A DNA stretch of 43,725 bases, from assembly GCF_004010055.1 (NCBI RefSeq), contig NZ_RQVT01000019.1:1-43725 (forward strand). Reading direction: 5' to 3'. Both the position numbers and the translations under genes were made by a program. This document shows, piece by piece, positions 24,689 to 32,548 of the stretch; positions within the stretch are counted from its first letter, which is position 1, and each line of letters starts with the position of its first letter. This DNA comes from Psychroflexus aestuariivivens (GTDB lineage Bacteria; Bacteroidota; Bacteroidia; Flavobacteriales; Flavobacteriaceae). Under the pieces are notes generated by a model that was given only the letters and a program-made list of their open reading frames with translations, searched no databases and was not told the origin of the DNA.

Positions 24689-25480
24689 TTATAAATCTTC
24701 TGCATTTGCAATCATTTCAACGACATCCAAAACTTCGATATCATCCTGTTTTTCTTTATTCTTAACGCCGTCTGTCATCATGGTATTGCAAAACGGGCAA
24801 CCCGCAGCTACAATATCAGGTTTTGTTTCTATAGCCTGTTCTGTTCTGTGAATATTAACTTCTTTGTCTCCTTTTTCTGCATCTTTGAACATTTGAGCAC
24901 CACCTGCACCACAGCAAAGCCCTTTTGCTTTGCAAGATTTCATTTCTATCAGTTCAACTTCGAGTTTTCTAAGTAAATCTCGTGGCGCTTCATATTCATT
25001 GTTAGCACGACCTAAATAACAAGGGTCGTGAAAAGTAATACGCTTGCCTTTAAACTTTCCACCTTCAACTTTCAAACGCCCCTCATTTAGTAATTGCTTT
25101 AGAAATTGTGTGTGGTGAATGACCTCATAATTTCCACCTAAAGCAGGGTATTCATTTTTAATTGTATTGAAGCAATGTGGACATGCAGTGACAATTTTTT
25201 TCACTTCATAAGAATTCATTACCTCGATGTTTGTCATCGCTTGCATTTGAAATAAAAACTCATTTCCAGCACGTTTTGCAGGATCTCCTGTACAACCTTC
25301 TTCGGTTCCCAAAACAGCGAAATCGACATTGGTTTTGTTAAGAATTTTTACAAAAGCCTTAGTTATTTTTTTTGCTCTGTCATCAAAACTTCCAGCGCAT
25401 CCAACCCAGAATAAAACTTCGGGTTGCTTGCCTTCTGCTAGATATGATGCCATCGTTGGCACTTTAAGTGTTTCACTCAT
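24689..25480 (-). CDS. (Fe-S)-binding protein with CCG (HdrB/GlpC-type) domains
   Basis: This 263-aa cytoplasmic protein has two cysteine-rich halves. The second is a complete CCG motif: CYLG, then LCCGAGGAQMF, then GCPFCNTMM. The first half is similar but less canonical: VGCAGS, then EEGCTGD (one Cys where CC is usual), then CPHCFN. In heterodisulfide reductases and related oxidoreductases such motifs bind a special [4Fe-4S] centre. It is separated from the membrane Fe-S protein at 25911 only by the HAD-like gene and is very likely its soluble partner. Together they would move electrons between a quinone pool and an unknown donor or acceptor. The ATG is at 25480. Confidence 0.92.
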   Translation of the reverse strand: MSETLKVPTMASYLAEGKQPEVLFWVGCAGSFDDRAKKITKAFVKILNKTNVDFAVLGTEEGCTGDPAKRAGNEFLFQMQAMTNIEVMNSYEVKKIVTACPHCFNTIKNEYPALGGNYEVIHHTQFLKQLLNEGRLKVEGGKFKGKRITFHDPCYLGRANNEYEAPRDLLRKLEVELIEMKSCKAKGLCCGAGGAQMFKDAEKGDKEVNIHRTEQAIETKPDIVAAGCPFCNTMMTDGVKNKEKQDDIEVLDVVEMIANAEDL

Positions 25481-25485
25481 ATTTT

Positions 25486-25905
25486 TTAATCTTTAAAAAC
25501 TTGAATTGTCACATTTTTCTCAACTAATTCAGTAAATTTTCCTTTATATCTTGTTGCTTTCACAAGGTGATTATCTATCCAATGATAGTTTCCTCCTCTT
25601 GGTTTCCCCATCAATAAATTATGGTACTTAAAACCGTGTTTGTTCAACCAGTTTTCAGTAATCTCTCGATGGTTTTCTGTTCTTGAGGTGAAAAAACATA
25701 TCTGATGACCATCTTCGTACCATGAATTCAAAGTTTCCAGAGCATCTAAAAATGGCTCACATGTTGCCATTCTTTCCGGCTCTTCGTTTGGAACATCTTC
25801 TGTAATTGTACCATCAATATCTATCAGATAATTTTTAATATCTGCTGGTAAAATAGGGCTTACATTTTCGCCTTCAATTTTTTTTTGTTGAAGTTGATCT
25901 TTCAT
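25486..25905 (-). CDS. HAD-superfamily hydrolase-like protein (often mislabelled phosphoheptose isomerase)
   Basis: This is a 139-aa protein. HAD motif I is LIDIDGTI (Asp29, Asp31), motif II FFTSR (Thr73/Ser74), motif III the Lys in GKPRGG (Lys101) and motif IV WIDNH (Asp111). All catalytic positions are present, so it should be an active phosphatase-like enzyme with little or no cap domain. The substrate is unknown. Homologues in Flavobacteriia are often called phosphoheptose isomerase, but there is no SIS domain here. It lies between the two Fe-S genes, five bases from each, in a cluster that is otherwise redox or envelope related. Confidence 0.88.
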   Translation of the reverse strand: MKDQLQQKKIEGENVSPILPADIKNYLIDIDGTITEDVPNEEPERMATCEPFLDALETLNSWYEDGHQICFFTSRTENHREITENWLNKHGFKYHNLLMGKPRGGNYHWIDNHLVKATRYKGKFTELVEKNVTIQVFKD

Positions 25906-25910
25906 AATAT

Positions 25911-27248
25911 TTAGGATTCTTCTGTCGCCCAGTTCAGACGATCTTGTTGATTATATGGCCAAGGTGCAGCATTATTTTCGATATTGGACATGGCGTTGTT
26001 TAGTTCCGCTGGCGCAGCACTTTCTTCCATAACCAAATATTGTCGCATATCCATAATAATAGATAATGGATCTATTCCTACGGGACATGCTTCTACACAA
26101 GCATTACAAGTTGTACAAGCCCAAAGTTCTTCTCTGGAAATGTAATCATCTAAAAGTTGTTTATCGTCGTTTTCTTTTTTATTGTCAATATTCTTGCTGA
26201 CTTCCTCCAAGCGATCTCTGGTATCCATCATTATTTTTCTTGGCGACAATTTTTTCCCAGTTTGATTGGCTGGACACTCTGCAGTGCAACGACCACATTC
26301 TGTACAAGTGTAAGCGCTAAGAAGTTGAAACCAATTAAGGTCTTTAACATCACTTGCCCCAAATTTTTCTGGAACATCTTCTTCTCCTCCTTCAGGTTCT
26401 GCAAATGGATCGGCATCTGGATCCATCATTAGTTTTACTTCATTAGTAACAGCTTCAAGATTTTTGAATTTTCCTTGTGGATTCAAATTTGAAAAATATA
26501 CGTTGGGAAATGCCAATAAAATATGAAGGTGCTTGGAATAGTATAGGTAATTCAGAAAAATTAAAATTCCGATAATATGCAACCACCACGCTGCTCTTTC
26601 AATAATAATTAATGTTGAATTACTCATCTGGTCAAAAATGGGTAATAAATATTGACTGACTGGAAATGCGCCTGCAATTCCTGCTTCACTTGCATAATGT
26701 TCAGCACCATTGAGTTGTAATTGATAATCTGTGGCATTCATTGTTAGAAATAAAACCATCAAAACCACTTCAAAATACAAAATGTAGTTGGCATCACTTT
26801 TAGGCCAGCCTTTAAGTTCATTAGCTAAAAATCTTTTGATATTCAAAAAATTACGTCTTATCAAAAATATTATAACACTAACTAAAACTAATAAAGCTAA
26901 AATCTCGAAACTACCAATTAAGACATCATAAACCGGTCCTAGAAATGAAAAAATACGATGTGTTCCAAGTATACCATCGATAATAATCTCTAGAACTTCT
27001 ATATTTATAATTATAAAACCAACATAAACAATGATATGAAGAAAACCTGCTATTGGTCGTTTGACCATTTTGGATTGACCTAGAGCAACACGCATCATTT
27101 TTTTGAAACGAAGGTTTTTTTGGTCGGTTCTGTCAATGTCTTTTCCTAGTTTTATATTTCTAGATAAAGTTTTTACATTTTTTATAAAAAACCAAACGGC
27201 AAAAGCCAAAGCTAGAATGAATAAAATTTGTGGTAAATATTGCATCAT
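25911..27248 (-). CDS. membrane (Fe-S)-binding protein with NarI-like helices and two 4Fe-4S sites (HdrC/GlpC-like)
   Basis: This is a 445-aa protein. About six helices lie in the first 260 residues: 5-22, 62-85, 100-130, 155-172, 215-235 and a weaker one. His residues in some helices (HIIVYVGF, WLHIIG) could ligate heme b. A soluble domain then carries two ferredoxin-like sites, CTECGRCTAECP near residue 312 and CTTCNACVEACP near 379. This matches the membrane subunits that work with a CCG protein, whose gene lies two places downstream. The likely role is quinone-linked electron transfer at the inner membrane; the donor or acceptor is unknown. The protein has two adjacent Met at its start, at 27248 and 27245. 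The C-terminus ends NWATEES, typical of the family. Confidence 0.92.
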   Translation of the reverse strand: MMQYLPQILFILALAFAVWFFIKNVKTLSRNIKLGKDIDRTDQKNLRFKKMMRVALGQSKMVKRPIAGFLHIIVYVGFIIINIEVLEIIIDGILGTHRIFSFLGPVYDVLIGSFEILALLVLVSVIIFLIRRNFLNIKRFLANELKGWPKSDANYILYFEVVLMVLFLTMNATDYQLQLNGAEHYASEAGIAGAFPVSQYLLPIFDQMSNSTLIIIERAAWWLHIIGILIFLNYLYYSKHLHILLAFPNVYFSNLNPQGKFKNLEAVTNEVKLMMDPDADPFAEPEGGEEDVPEKFGASDVKDLNWFQLLSAYTCTECGRCTAECPANQTGKKLSPRKIMMDTRDRLEEVSKNIDNKKENDDKQLLDDYISREELWACTTCNACVEACPVGIDPLSIIMDMRQYLVMEESAAPAELNNAMSNIENNAAPWPYNQQDRLNWATEES

Positions 27249-27256
27249 TTATGTGT

Positions 27257-28189
27257 TTATTCTGAATCTTTATATTTTACGCTATTTTTTCCAAATACTG
27301 AAAAATGCACATAACGCTTTGGATTTTCTTTAATATCCCGAAGCAACTCTTCCAGTTCTTTGGTTGCTTTTTCTAAATTAGTATAAAGTTTTTCATCGTT
27401 TAAGAGTTTACCCATACTGCCTTCTCCGTTGTCCAATTTCTCACTAATCTTCTTGAATCTAAGCACTGTTTCTTCAGCATTAGAAACAATTCTATTGAAT
27501 TCTATTTGAGATAAAGTATCTGAAACTTTGACTAAATTATCTGATGTTTTTTTGAAATTTTGAAATGTTTTGTCAATATTTTCTGAGTTTGAACCAACTA
27601 CTTTTTCAATTTCTTGCGAAGCTTTATTTAAAGATTGCAAAGTTTCATTCAATTCAGCAAAAGAAGTTTTGACAGAAGATTTTGTTTCGGAATCTAAAAT
27701 AAAATTTACAGAAGAAACCAAAGTGTCGATACTTACAACAGCTCTTTCTATTTTATCTTTAAGAGGGCTCAATTTCTCATTGACTAATTCTATTAAGCCT
27801 TCATCGACTGAAGACTGCAAAGTGTCGCCAGGTTGTGCCATTTCTTTATTGCCGATATCTGGCACGATTGTCATGGTTTTTCCTCCAATTAACCCACCAC
27901 CGTAAATCTTCGCTTCACTACTTTCAGAAAACTGAAAATCATGATCTATGCTTAAAGTTACAATTAATTTACCTGTATTATCAATAAAACTTATATCAGA
28001 CACGTTTCCAACTTGATAACCGTTTATGGTAATCGGTGCAGAAGCACTTAGACCCTCAACATCGTCATAAATAGCATAAAACACACGTGAGGAATCAAAT
28101 AAGTTACTACCTTTCAAATAGTTGTAACCAAAGATCAACATAGCTAGAGCTACAATAGCTAAAATTCCGGCTTTTAGTTCTTTTTTCAA
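27257..28189 (-). CDS. MlaD family (MCE domain) protein
   Basis: This 310-aa protein has one N-terminal membrane helix (about 8-25, GILAIVALAMLIFGYNYLKG) and an MCE domain at roughly 36-115 (VEGLSASAPITINGYQVGNVSDISF, IYGGGLIGGKTMTI). A long helical, coiled-coil region follows with repeated Lys/Glu/Ser, up to about 290. MlaD-type proteins form the periplasmic ring of phospholipid transport systems; the matching MlaE permease and MlaF ATPase are not in this window. The only usable start is TTG at 28189; no ATG occurs between the amidase stop and this point. A TACATTTG box lies in the 42-base gap, so it could have its own promoter. The neighbours are the amidase before it and the Fe-S protein after it. 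Confidence 0.93.
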   Translation of the reverse strand: MKKELKAGILAIVALAMLIFGYNYLKGSNLFDSSRVFYAIYDDVEGLSASAPITINGYQVGNVSDISFIDNTGKLIVTLSIDHDFQFSESSEAKIYGGGLIGGKTMTIVPDIGNKEMAQPGDTLQSSVDEGLIELVNEKLSPLKDKIERAVVSIDTLVSSVNFILDSETKSSVKTSFAELNETLQSLNKASQEIEKVVGSNSENIDKTFQNFKKTSDNLVKVSDTLSQIEFNRIVSNAEETVLRFKKISEKLDNGEGSMGKLLNDEKLYTNLEKATKELEELLRDIKENPKRYVHFSVFGKNSVKYKDSE

Positions 28190-28231
28190 ATGAATAAATT
28201 TTAGTTCAAATGTAATAAACTTTGATGAAAC

Positions 28232-29347
28232 TTATTCATCTGCTTTGGTTTTCAAGGCTTCTTTTATTGATATTTTTTTTGCTTCCTTATTAAAAGCGAC
28301 TATAAATGCAGAAGTATAACCTTGAGCTTTAGCCTTGTCTTTCAGGTTTTGGGCTTCAATATAATTATTGGTTTCTCCAAAATAGTATTTGTATAAGTCG
28401 TTTTCTAAATTTCTACTCAGAGGAGATAATTTTTTGAAATTTTCTGGACTCGGATCTATTTTCTTAGAGCTCGCCGCCAATTGCACTTTAAAAATCACAT
28501 CGTCAAAATCTTCAACTACAGCCTCGGTACTCACTTTGTATTCTTCCAATTCAGCTTCAATATTACTTACATTTATAGTGTTTTTATAATTATTAATTCC
28601 GTCAATAATAGCATCTGCTAGTTTATCCTGACCAGATTTAGAATTCAGATAAGCACCTTCTTTTTTGTTGGTCAAAAAACCTGTTTCTACCAAAACACTT
28701 GGCATATAAGTTTCTCTTAGTACAAGAAAACCAGCTTGTTTTACACCACGGTTTTTTCGTTTCAAAGTATTTGTAAATTCTTTTTGAACAAAATCTGCTA
28801 ATAGAATACTTTGGTCTAAAAATTCTTCCTGTGTAAGACTAAAAATTATATAAGATTCTGGAGATTCTGGATCAAAACCATCGTATTTAACTTCATAATC
28901 TTCTTCAAACTTAATTACCGCATTTTCTTTCATCGCAACTTCTAGGTTATCTTTATTTCGGTGAAGACCTAAAACAAATGTTTCTGTACCATAAGGCGAA
29001 CTGTTTGCTACACCATTGCAATGTACCGAAACGAACAAATCTGCTTTGGCTTTATTAGCAATGTCAGCACGTTTATGTAATGGAATAAAAACATCTTTTG
29101 TTCTGGTGTAAATGACTTCTATATCATCATATTTTTTCAATTCTTCACCGACTTGAAGAACAATACTTAAGGCAATATCTTTTTCCAAATAATCATTCCC
29201 TGTATTTCCAGAATCTTTACCACCGTGTCCAGCATCCAAAACAACCTTGAATTTTGAAGACGAAAGCTGAGAATAAGTCTGAATTGGACTGAAAAAAATA
29301 AAATTTAAAAACAATAAAAAACACAAACTGAAGTTTTTGGAAGACAT
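28232..29347 (-). CDS. N-acetylmuramoyl-L-alanine amidase (Amidase_3) with C-terminal SPOR-like region
   Basis: I start this 371-aa protein at the ATG at 29347 (MSSKNFSLCFLLFLNFIFF), which gives a proper signal peptide. The ATG at 29392 would lie within the promoter box. The Amidase_3 domain has the zinc site VVLDAGHGGKDSG (His), YLEKDI (Glu) and SVHCN (His), with the catalytic Glu in LVETGFLTN. Mature residues 275-370 (FKVQLAASSKKIDPSPENFKKL, AKAQGYTSAFIVAF) look like a SPOR domain for binding denuded glycan. It cleaves peptide from peptidoglycan during cell separation in the periplasm. It is first in the long minus-strand cluster, divergent from lptD. Confidence 0.95.
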   Translation of the reverse strand: MSSKNFSLCFLLFLNFIFFSPIQTYSQLSSSKFKVVLDAGHGGKDSGNTGNDYLEKDIALSIVLQVGEELKKYDDIEVIYTRTKDVFIPLHKRADIANKAKADLFVSVHCNGVANSSPYGTETFVLGLHRNKDNLEVAMKENAVIKFEEDYEVKYDGFDPESPESYIIFSLTQEEFLDQSILLADFVQKEFTNTLKRKNRGVKQAGFLVLRETYMPSVLVETGFLTNKKEGAYLNSKSGQDKLADAIIDGINNYKNTINVSNIEAELEEYKVSTEAVVEDFDDVIFKVQLAASSKKIDPSPENFKKLSPLSRNLENDLYKYYFGETNNYIEAQNLKDKAKAQGYTSAFIVAFNKEAKKISIKEALKTKADE

Positions 29348-29391
29348 ATATATGATGTTATTAATGATAATTGAAACTTTTTTAGCTAGCA

Positions 29392-29422
29392 TAAAAATAA
29401 AATGTAATTTTGGGGTTTCAAA
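29392..29422 (-). promoter_or_regulatory. amidase promoter (-33/-7)
   Basis: On the minus strand TTTG (29422-29419) is followed after 19 bases by TATTTTTA (29399-29392), which matches the TAnnTTTG box at 7 of 8 positions. Transcription would begin near 29385, leaving a leader of about 40 bases before the ATG at 29347. This supports the shorter start. Confidence 0.5.
29405..29412 (+). promoter_or_regulatory. lptD -7 box
   Basis: TAATTTTG fits TAnnTTTG exactly. A TTTA, imperfect for -33, lies 20 bases upstream at 29381-29384. It interlocks with the divergent amidase promoter, so the two probably compete or are co-regulated. Confidence 0.45.
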
Positions 29423-29458
29423 AACTAAGCCGTTTTTACAAAAATAGTACTAAAAGCA

Positions 29459-32152
29459 TTGCGCACAAATATACTTCATATACTTTTTTGGATTGGACTG
29501 TTTGCAAACTTCAGTCTAAACGCTCAAGAAAAAAAGACCGGCGACTCTGACCTTGGTTATTTGATTAAAAATCCTATCGATTCTATCACTCAAGCTACTA
29601 AAATTGCAATTGGTGACACCATTCAGCAAGATTCAGTAAAAGTAAAAAATGAAACTCTTACAGATATCGTAAAAGCTGAGGCTAAAGATTATCAAAGATT
29701 TTCTAGAAAAGAAGACAAAATGTATTTGTACAACGAAGCTCAGATTGTTTATGGCGATATGCAAATAAACGCTGGCCGGATTGTAATAGATAATGCTAAA
29801 CAAGAAGTTTTTGCAGCAGGTATTGTTGATTCTACAGGAACTTACACCCAGATGCCTGTGTTTAAACAAGGACAACAAGAAATAAAACCTGACAGTTTGA
29901 CTTTCAATTTTGATACACAAAAAGCTTTGGTTTACAATTCCAGAACTGAGCAGGGTGGTTTCAAAGTGAAAAGTGAAGTTTCGAAAAGACAAAATGACTC
30001 CACCTATTATTCTGCCAATGCAAAGTTCACAACCGCTGAAGATATTGATAATGCAGATTATTACTTTTTTGCTAGAAAAATAAAATTTGTCCCGGACAAA
30101 AAAATAGTCACAGGATTAGTTAATATGTATATCGCCGATGTTCCAACGCCTTTAGGTTTGCCATTCGGTTTTTTCCCTTTGACCGACAAACAGTCTTCAG
30201 GCTTCATTATTCCATCCTATGGTGAAAATCAAAACAGAGGTTTTTTCTTACAAAATGGCGGTTACTATTTAGCCTTAAGTGATTATGCAGATTTGGCGAT
30301 TCAGGGTGATTATTATACCAACGGAAGTTATGGTTTGCGCGTGGAGTCGAATTATGCTTTGCGGTATAAATTCAATGGAAATTTTGCGCTCCGCTACGAA
30401 AAATTATTATTGGAAGAACGTGGTTTTCCTGATTTTAGTGAAACCACAGTTTTCAACTTTAGATGGACACACAATCAGGATCAGAAAGCAAATCCAAGTT
30501 CGCGATTTTCTGCTTCAGTAAACCTAGGCTCAAGCGATTATTACCAACAATCTGTAAACCAAAATAATACAGGTAATTTTTTGAATAACACAATGAATTC
30601 TTCTATTTCATATTCAAAGTCTTTTGAAGGTGAACCAAGTATGAATTTGAATGTAACAGCAACTCACAATCAAAATACAAACACGGAAGCAATCAATTTA
30701 ACTTTGCCTACTATGCAATTTAGCATTGGTCGTATTTTTCCATTTGAACCCAAAACTGGAACCAAAAAAGGAGCCATTGAAAATATCAATTTACAATACA
30801 ATGTAAGAGCAGAAAATAGAATTCAAACCACAGATTCTTTATTTTTTCAGCCAGAGATGTTCAAAGGCGCAGACGTCGGTGCCAGACATACTATTCCTTT
30901 GTCAACCAATTTTAAAATTTTTGATCATTTCAGTGTAAGTACAAGTACAAATTTTGAAGAAGTTTGGACTATGAAAACTTTTGAACAACGCTACGATGAA
31001 CAACTCCGACAAGTGGATAGAGATACTGTGAGAGGGTTTGATTCATATAGAACTTATAATTTTTCTACTGGCATTGGAACAACAGTTTATGGAATGTTTA
31101 ATTTTGATGATGATAAAAAAATAAAAGCGATTAGACACGTTATGCGCCCGTCTATTTCTTACAACATCAACCCAGGTTTCGATCAATATTACGACGAATA
31201 TGTTAGAACTGGCATCGCTGGCGCACCAGACGAAGTTGTCGAATATTCTAGATTTCAAGGTACTTTGAATGGCGCTCCTAACAAAGATTTTTCAAGTAGT
31301 ATGTCATTTAGTTTAACCAACGATTTTGAAGCTAAAGTCAAAAAGAAAGATTCAACTCTAACTGGTGATGATCGATTCAAAAAAATAAAACTTTTGAACA
31401 ATTTTGGCGTCAGTGCAAATTACAATTTTGCCGCAGATTCTTTGAAATTAAGTCCTGTAAGCATTCGAGGAACACTTCCTATAGTTCAAGAAAAATTGAG
31501 TATCAACTTTTTAGGAACTTTGGATCCATACGCTTTAAACAGCAATAACCGTAGAATTGACAAGCTAAACATCAACAATGGTGGTAGTCTTTTTAGACTT
31601 ACTAGAGGAAATATGAGTTTTAGCTATTCTTTTTCAAATAAAGATTTCGAAAAAAGCGAAGATGAAGACGAGGAAGAAGAGGAAGAAGATCTTGGAAGTG
31701 AAACCTTTAGAAATGGTGGTAGACGAGATGATCTTTTTGGAACAAGCGACCCGCTGAATCGACGAAATACTGACGATGATGAACCTGTCACAGACGACAA
31801 CGAACGTTATAATTATAAAATACCGTGGAATCTGAACCTTTCCTACACGATGACCTATAGCAACAACGCCAGAGAAGATGAAATATCTTCGCATTCCTTA
31901 ATGTTTTCTGGCGATGTAGAATTATCACCAAGTTGGAATGTCGGCGTTTCCTCTGGTTATGATATTAAAAATAAAGGCTTTACATTTACGCAATTGAGAT
32001 TTATGCGTGATTTGAAAAGTTGGCAAATGAGTTTCAATTGGACGCCATTTGGAACTAGAAAATCATGGTTTTTCTTTATCGGTATAAAATCATCGATTTT
32101 GCAAGACATCAAATACGATAAAAACAGAGAACGCGACCGAACTTTAAGATAG
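29459..32152 (+). CDS. lptD: LPS assembly outer membrane protein LptD
   Basis: This 897-aa outer membrane protein has a signal peptide at 1-22 (FANFSLNAQ). The N-terminal OstA-like beta-jellyroll region includes YLYNEAQIVYGDMQINAGRIVIDNAK at about 88-115. The central LptD motif ADVPTPLGLPFGFFPLTDKQSSGFIIPSYGE lies near 225-255, and a long beta-barrel follows to the end. LptD with LptE inserts LPS in the outer leaflet. A strongly acidic, Glu-rich loop lies near residues 732-745. The start is TTG at 29459. The frame is open only back to 29429, without ATG or GTG, so TTG is the best choice. RidA follows five bases after the stop. The length and motifs fit Bacteroidota LptD. Confidence 0.94.
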   Translation: MRTNILHILFWIGLFANFSLNAQEKKTGDSDLGYLIKNPIDSITQATKIAIGDTIQQDSVKVKNETLTDIVKAEAKDYQRFSRKEDKMYLYNEAQIVYGDMQINAGRIVIDNAKQEVFAAGIVDSTGTYTQMPVFKQGQQEIKPDSLTFNFDTQKALVYNSRTEQGGFKVKSEVSKRQNDSTYYSANAKFTTAEDIDNADYYFFARKIKFVPDKKIVTGLVNMYIADVPTPLGLPFGFFPLTDKQSSGFIIPSYGENQNRGFFLQNGGYYLALSDYADLAIQGDYYTNGSYGLRVESNYALRYKFNGNFALRYEKLLLEERGFPDFSETTVFNFRWTHNQDQKANPSSRFSASVNLGSSDYYQQSVNQNNTGNFLNNTMNSSISYSKSFEGEPSMNLNVTATHNQNTNTEAINLTLPTMQFSIGRIFPFEPKTGTKKGAIENINLQYNVRAENRIQTTDSLFFQPEMFKGADVGARHTIPLSTNFKIFDHFSVSTSTNFEEVWTMKTFEQRYDEQLRQVDRDTVRGFDSYRTYNFSTGIGTTVYGMFNFDDDKKIKAIRHVMRPSISYNINPGFDQYYDEYVRTGIAGAPDEVVEYSRFQGTLNGAPNKDFSSSMSFSLTNDFEAKVKKKDSTLTGDDRFKKIKLLNNFGVSANYNFAADSLKLSPVSIRGTLPIVQEKLSINFLGTLDPYALNSNNRRIDKLNINNGGSLFRLTRGNMSFSYSFSNKDFEKSEDEDEEEEEEDLGSETFRNGGRRDDLFGTSDPLNRRNTDDDEPVTDDNERYNYKIPWNLNLSYTMTYSNNAREDEISSHSLMFSGDVELSPSWNVGVSSGYDIKNKGFTFTQLRFMRDLKSWQMSFNWTPFGTRKSWFFFIGIKSSILQDIKYDKNRERDRTLR

Positions 32153-32157
32153 TAATT

Positions 32158-32544
32158 ATGAAAAAAATCATCAACTCTAAAAATGCTCCTTCTCCAATTG
32201 GGCCATACAATCAAGCCATTTTAAGCCAAGGTTTTTTGTACACTTCTGGACAAATTGCTATAAATCCTGAAATTGGACAAATAGAATTCGACAATATTGA
32301 ATCTGAAACAAAACGCGTTATGGAAAACCTAAAAGCCATTCTTGAAGCTGCTAATTTGGGTTTTTCTAATGTAATCAAAGTGTCCATCTTTATTTCAAAC
32401 ATGGATAATTTTTCAAAAATAAATGAGGTTTATGCCACTTATTTTGATGAAAAAGAAGCGCCGGCTAGAGAAACTGTCCAGGTGGCAAAATTACCTAAAA
32501 ATGCCAATGTAGAAATCAGTTTGATCGCTGTGGAAAACATCTAA
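32158..32544 (+). CDS. RidA family enamine/imine deaminase
   Basis: This 128-aa protein is a complete Rid domain. It has APSPIGPYNQAI at the N-terminus, YTSGQIAINPEIGQI, a middle helix with MENLKAILEAANLGFSNVIK, and the conserved C-terminal PARETVQVAKLPKNANVEI containing the active-site Arg near residue 105. RidA hydrolyses reactive 2-aminoacrylate and similar imines released by PLP enzymes, in the cytoplasm as a trimer. It sits between lptD and the sodium symporter with gaps of five and four bases, so it is cotranscribed although functionally unrelated. The subfamily is probably RidA proper. Confidence 0.95.
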   Translation: MKKIINSKNAPSPIGPYNQAILSQGFLYTSGQIAINPEIGQIEFDNIESETKRVMENLKAILEAANLGFSNVIKVSIFISNMDNFSKINEVYATYFDEKEAPARETVQVAKLPKNANVEISLIAVENI

Positions 32545-32548
32545 ATTT

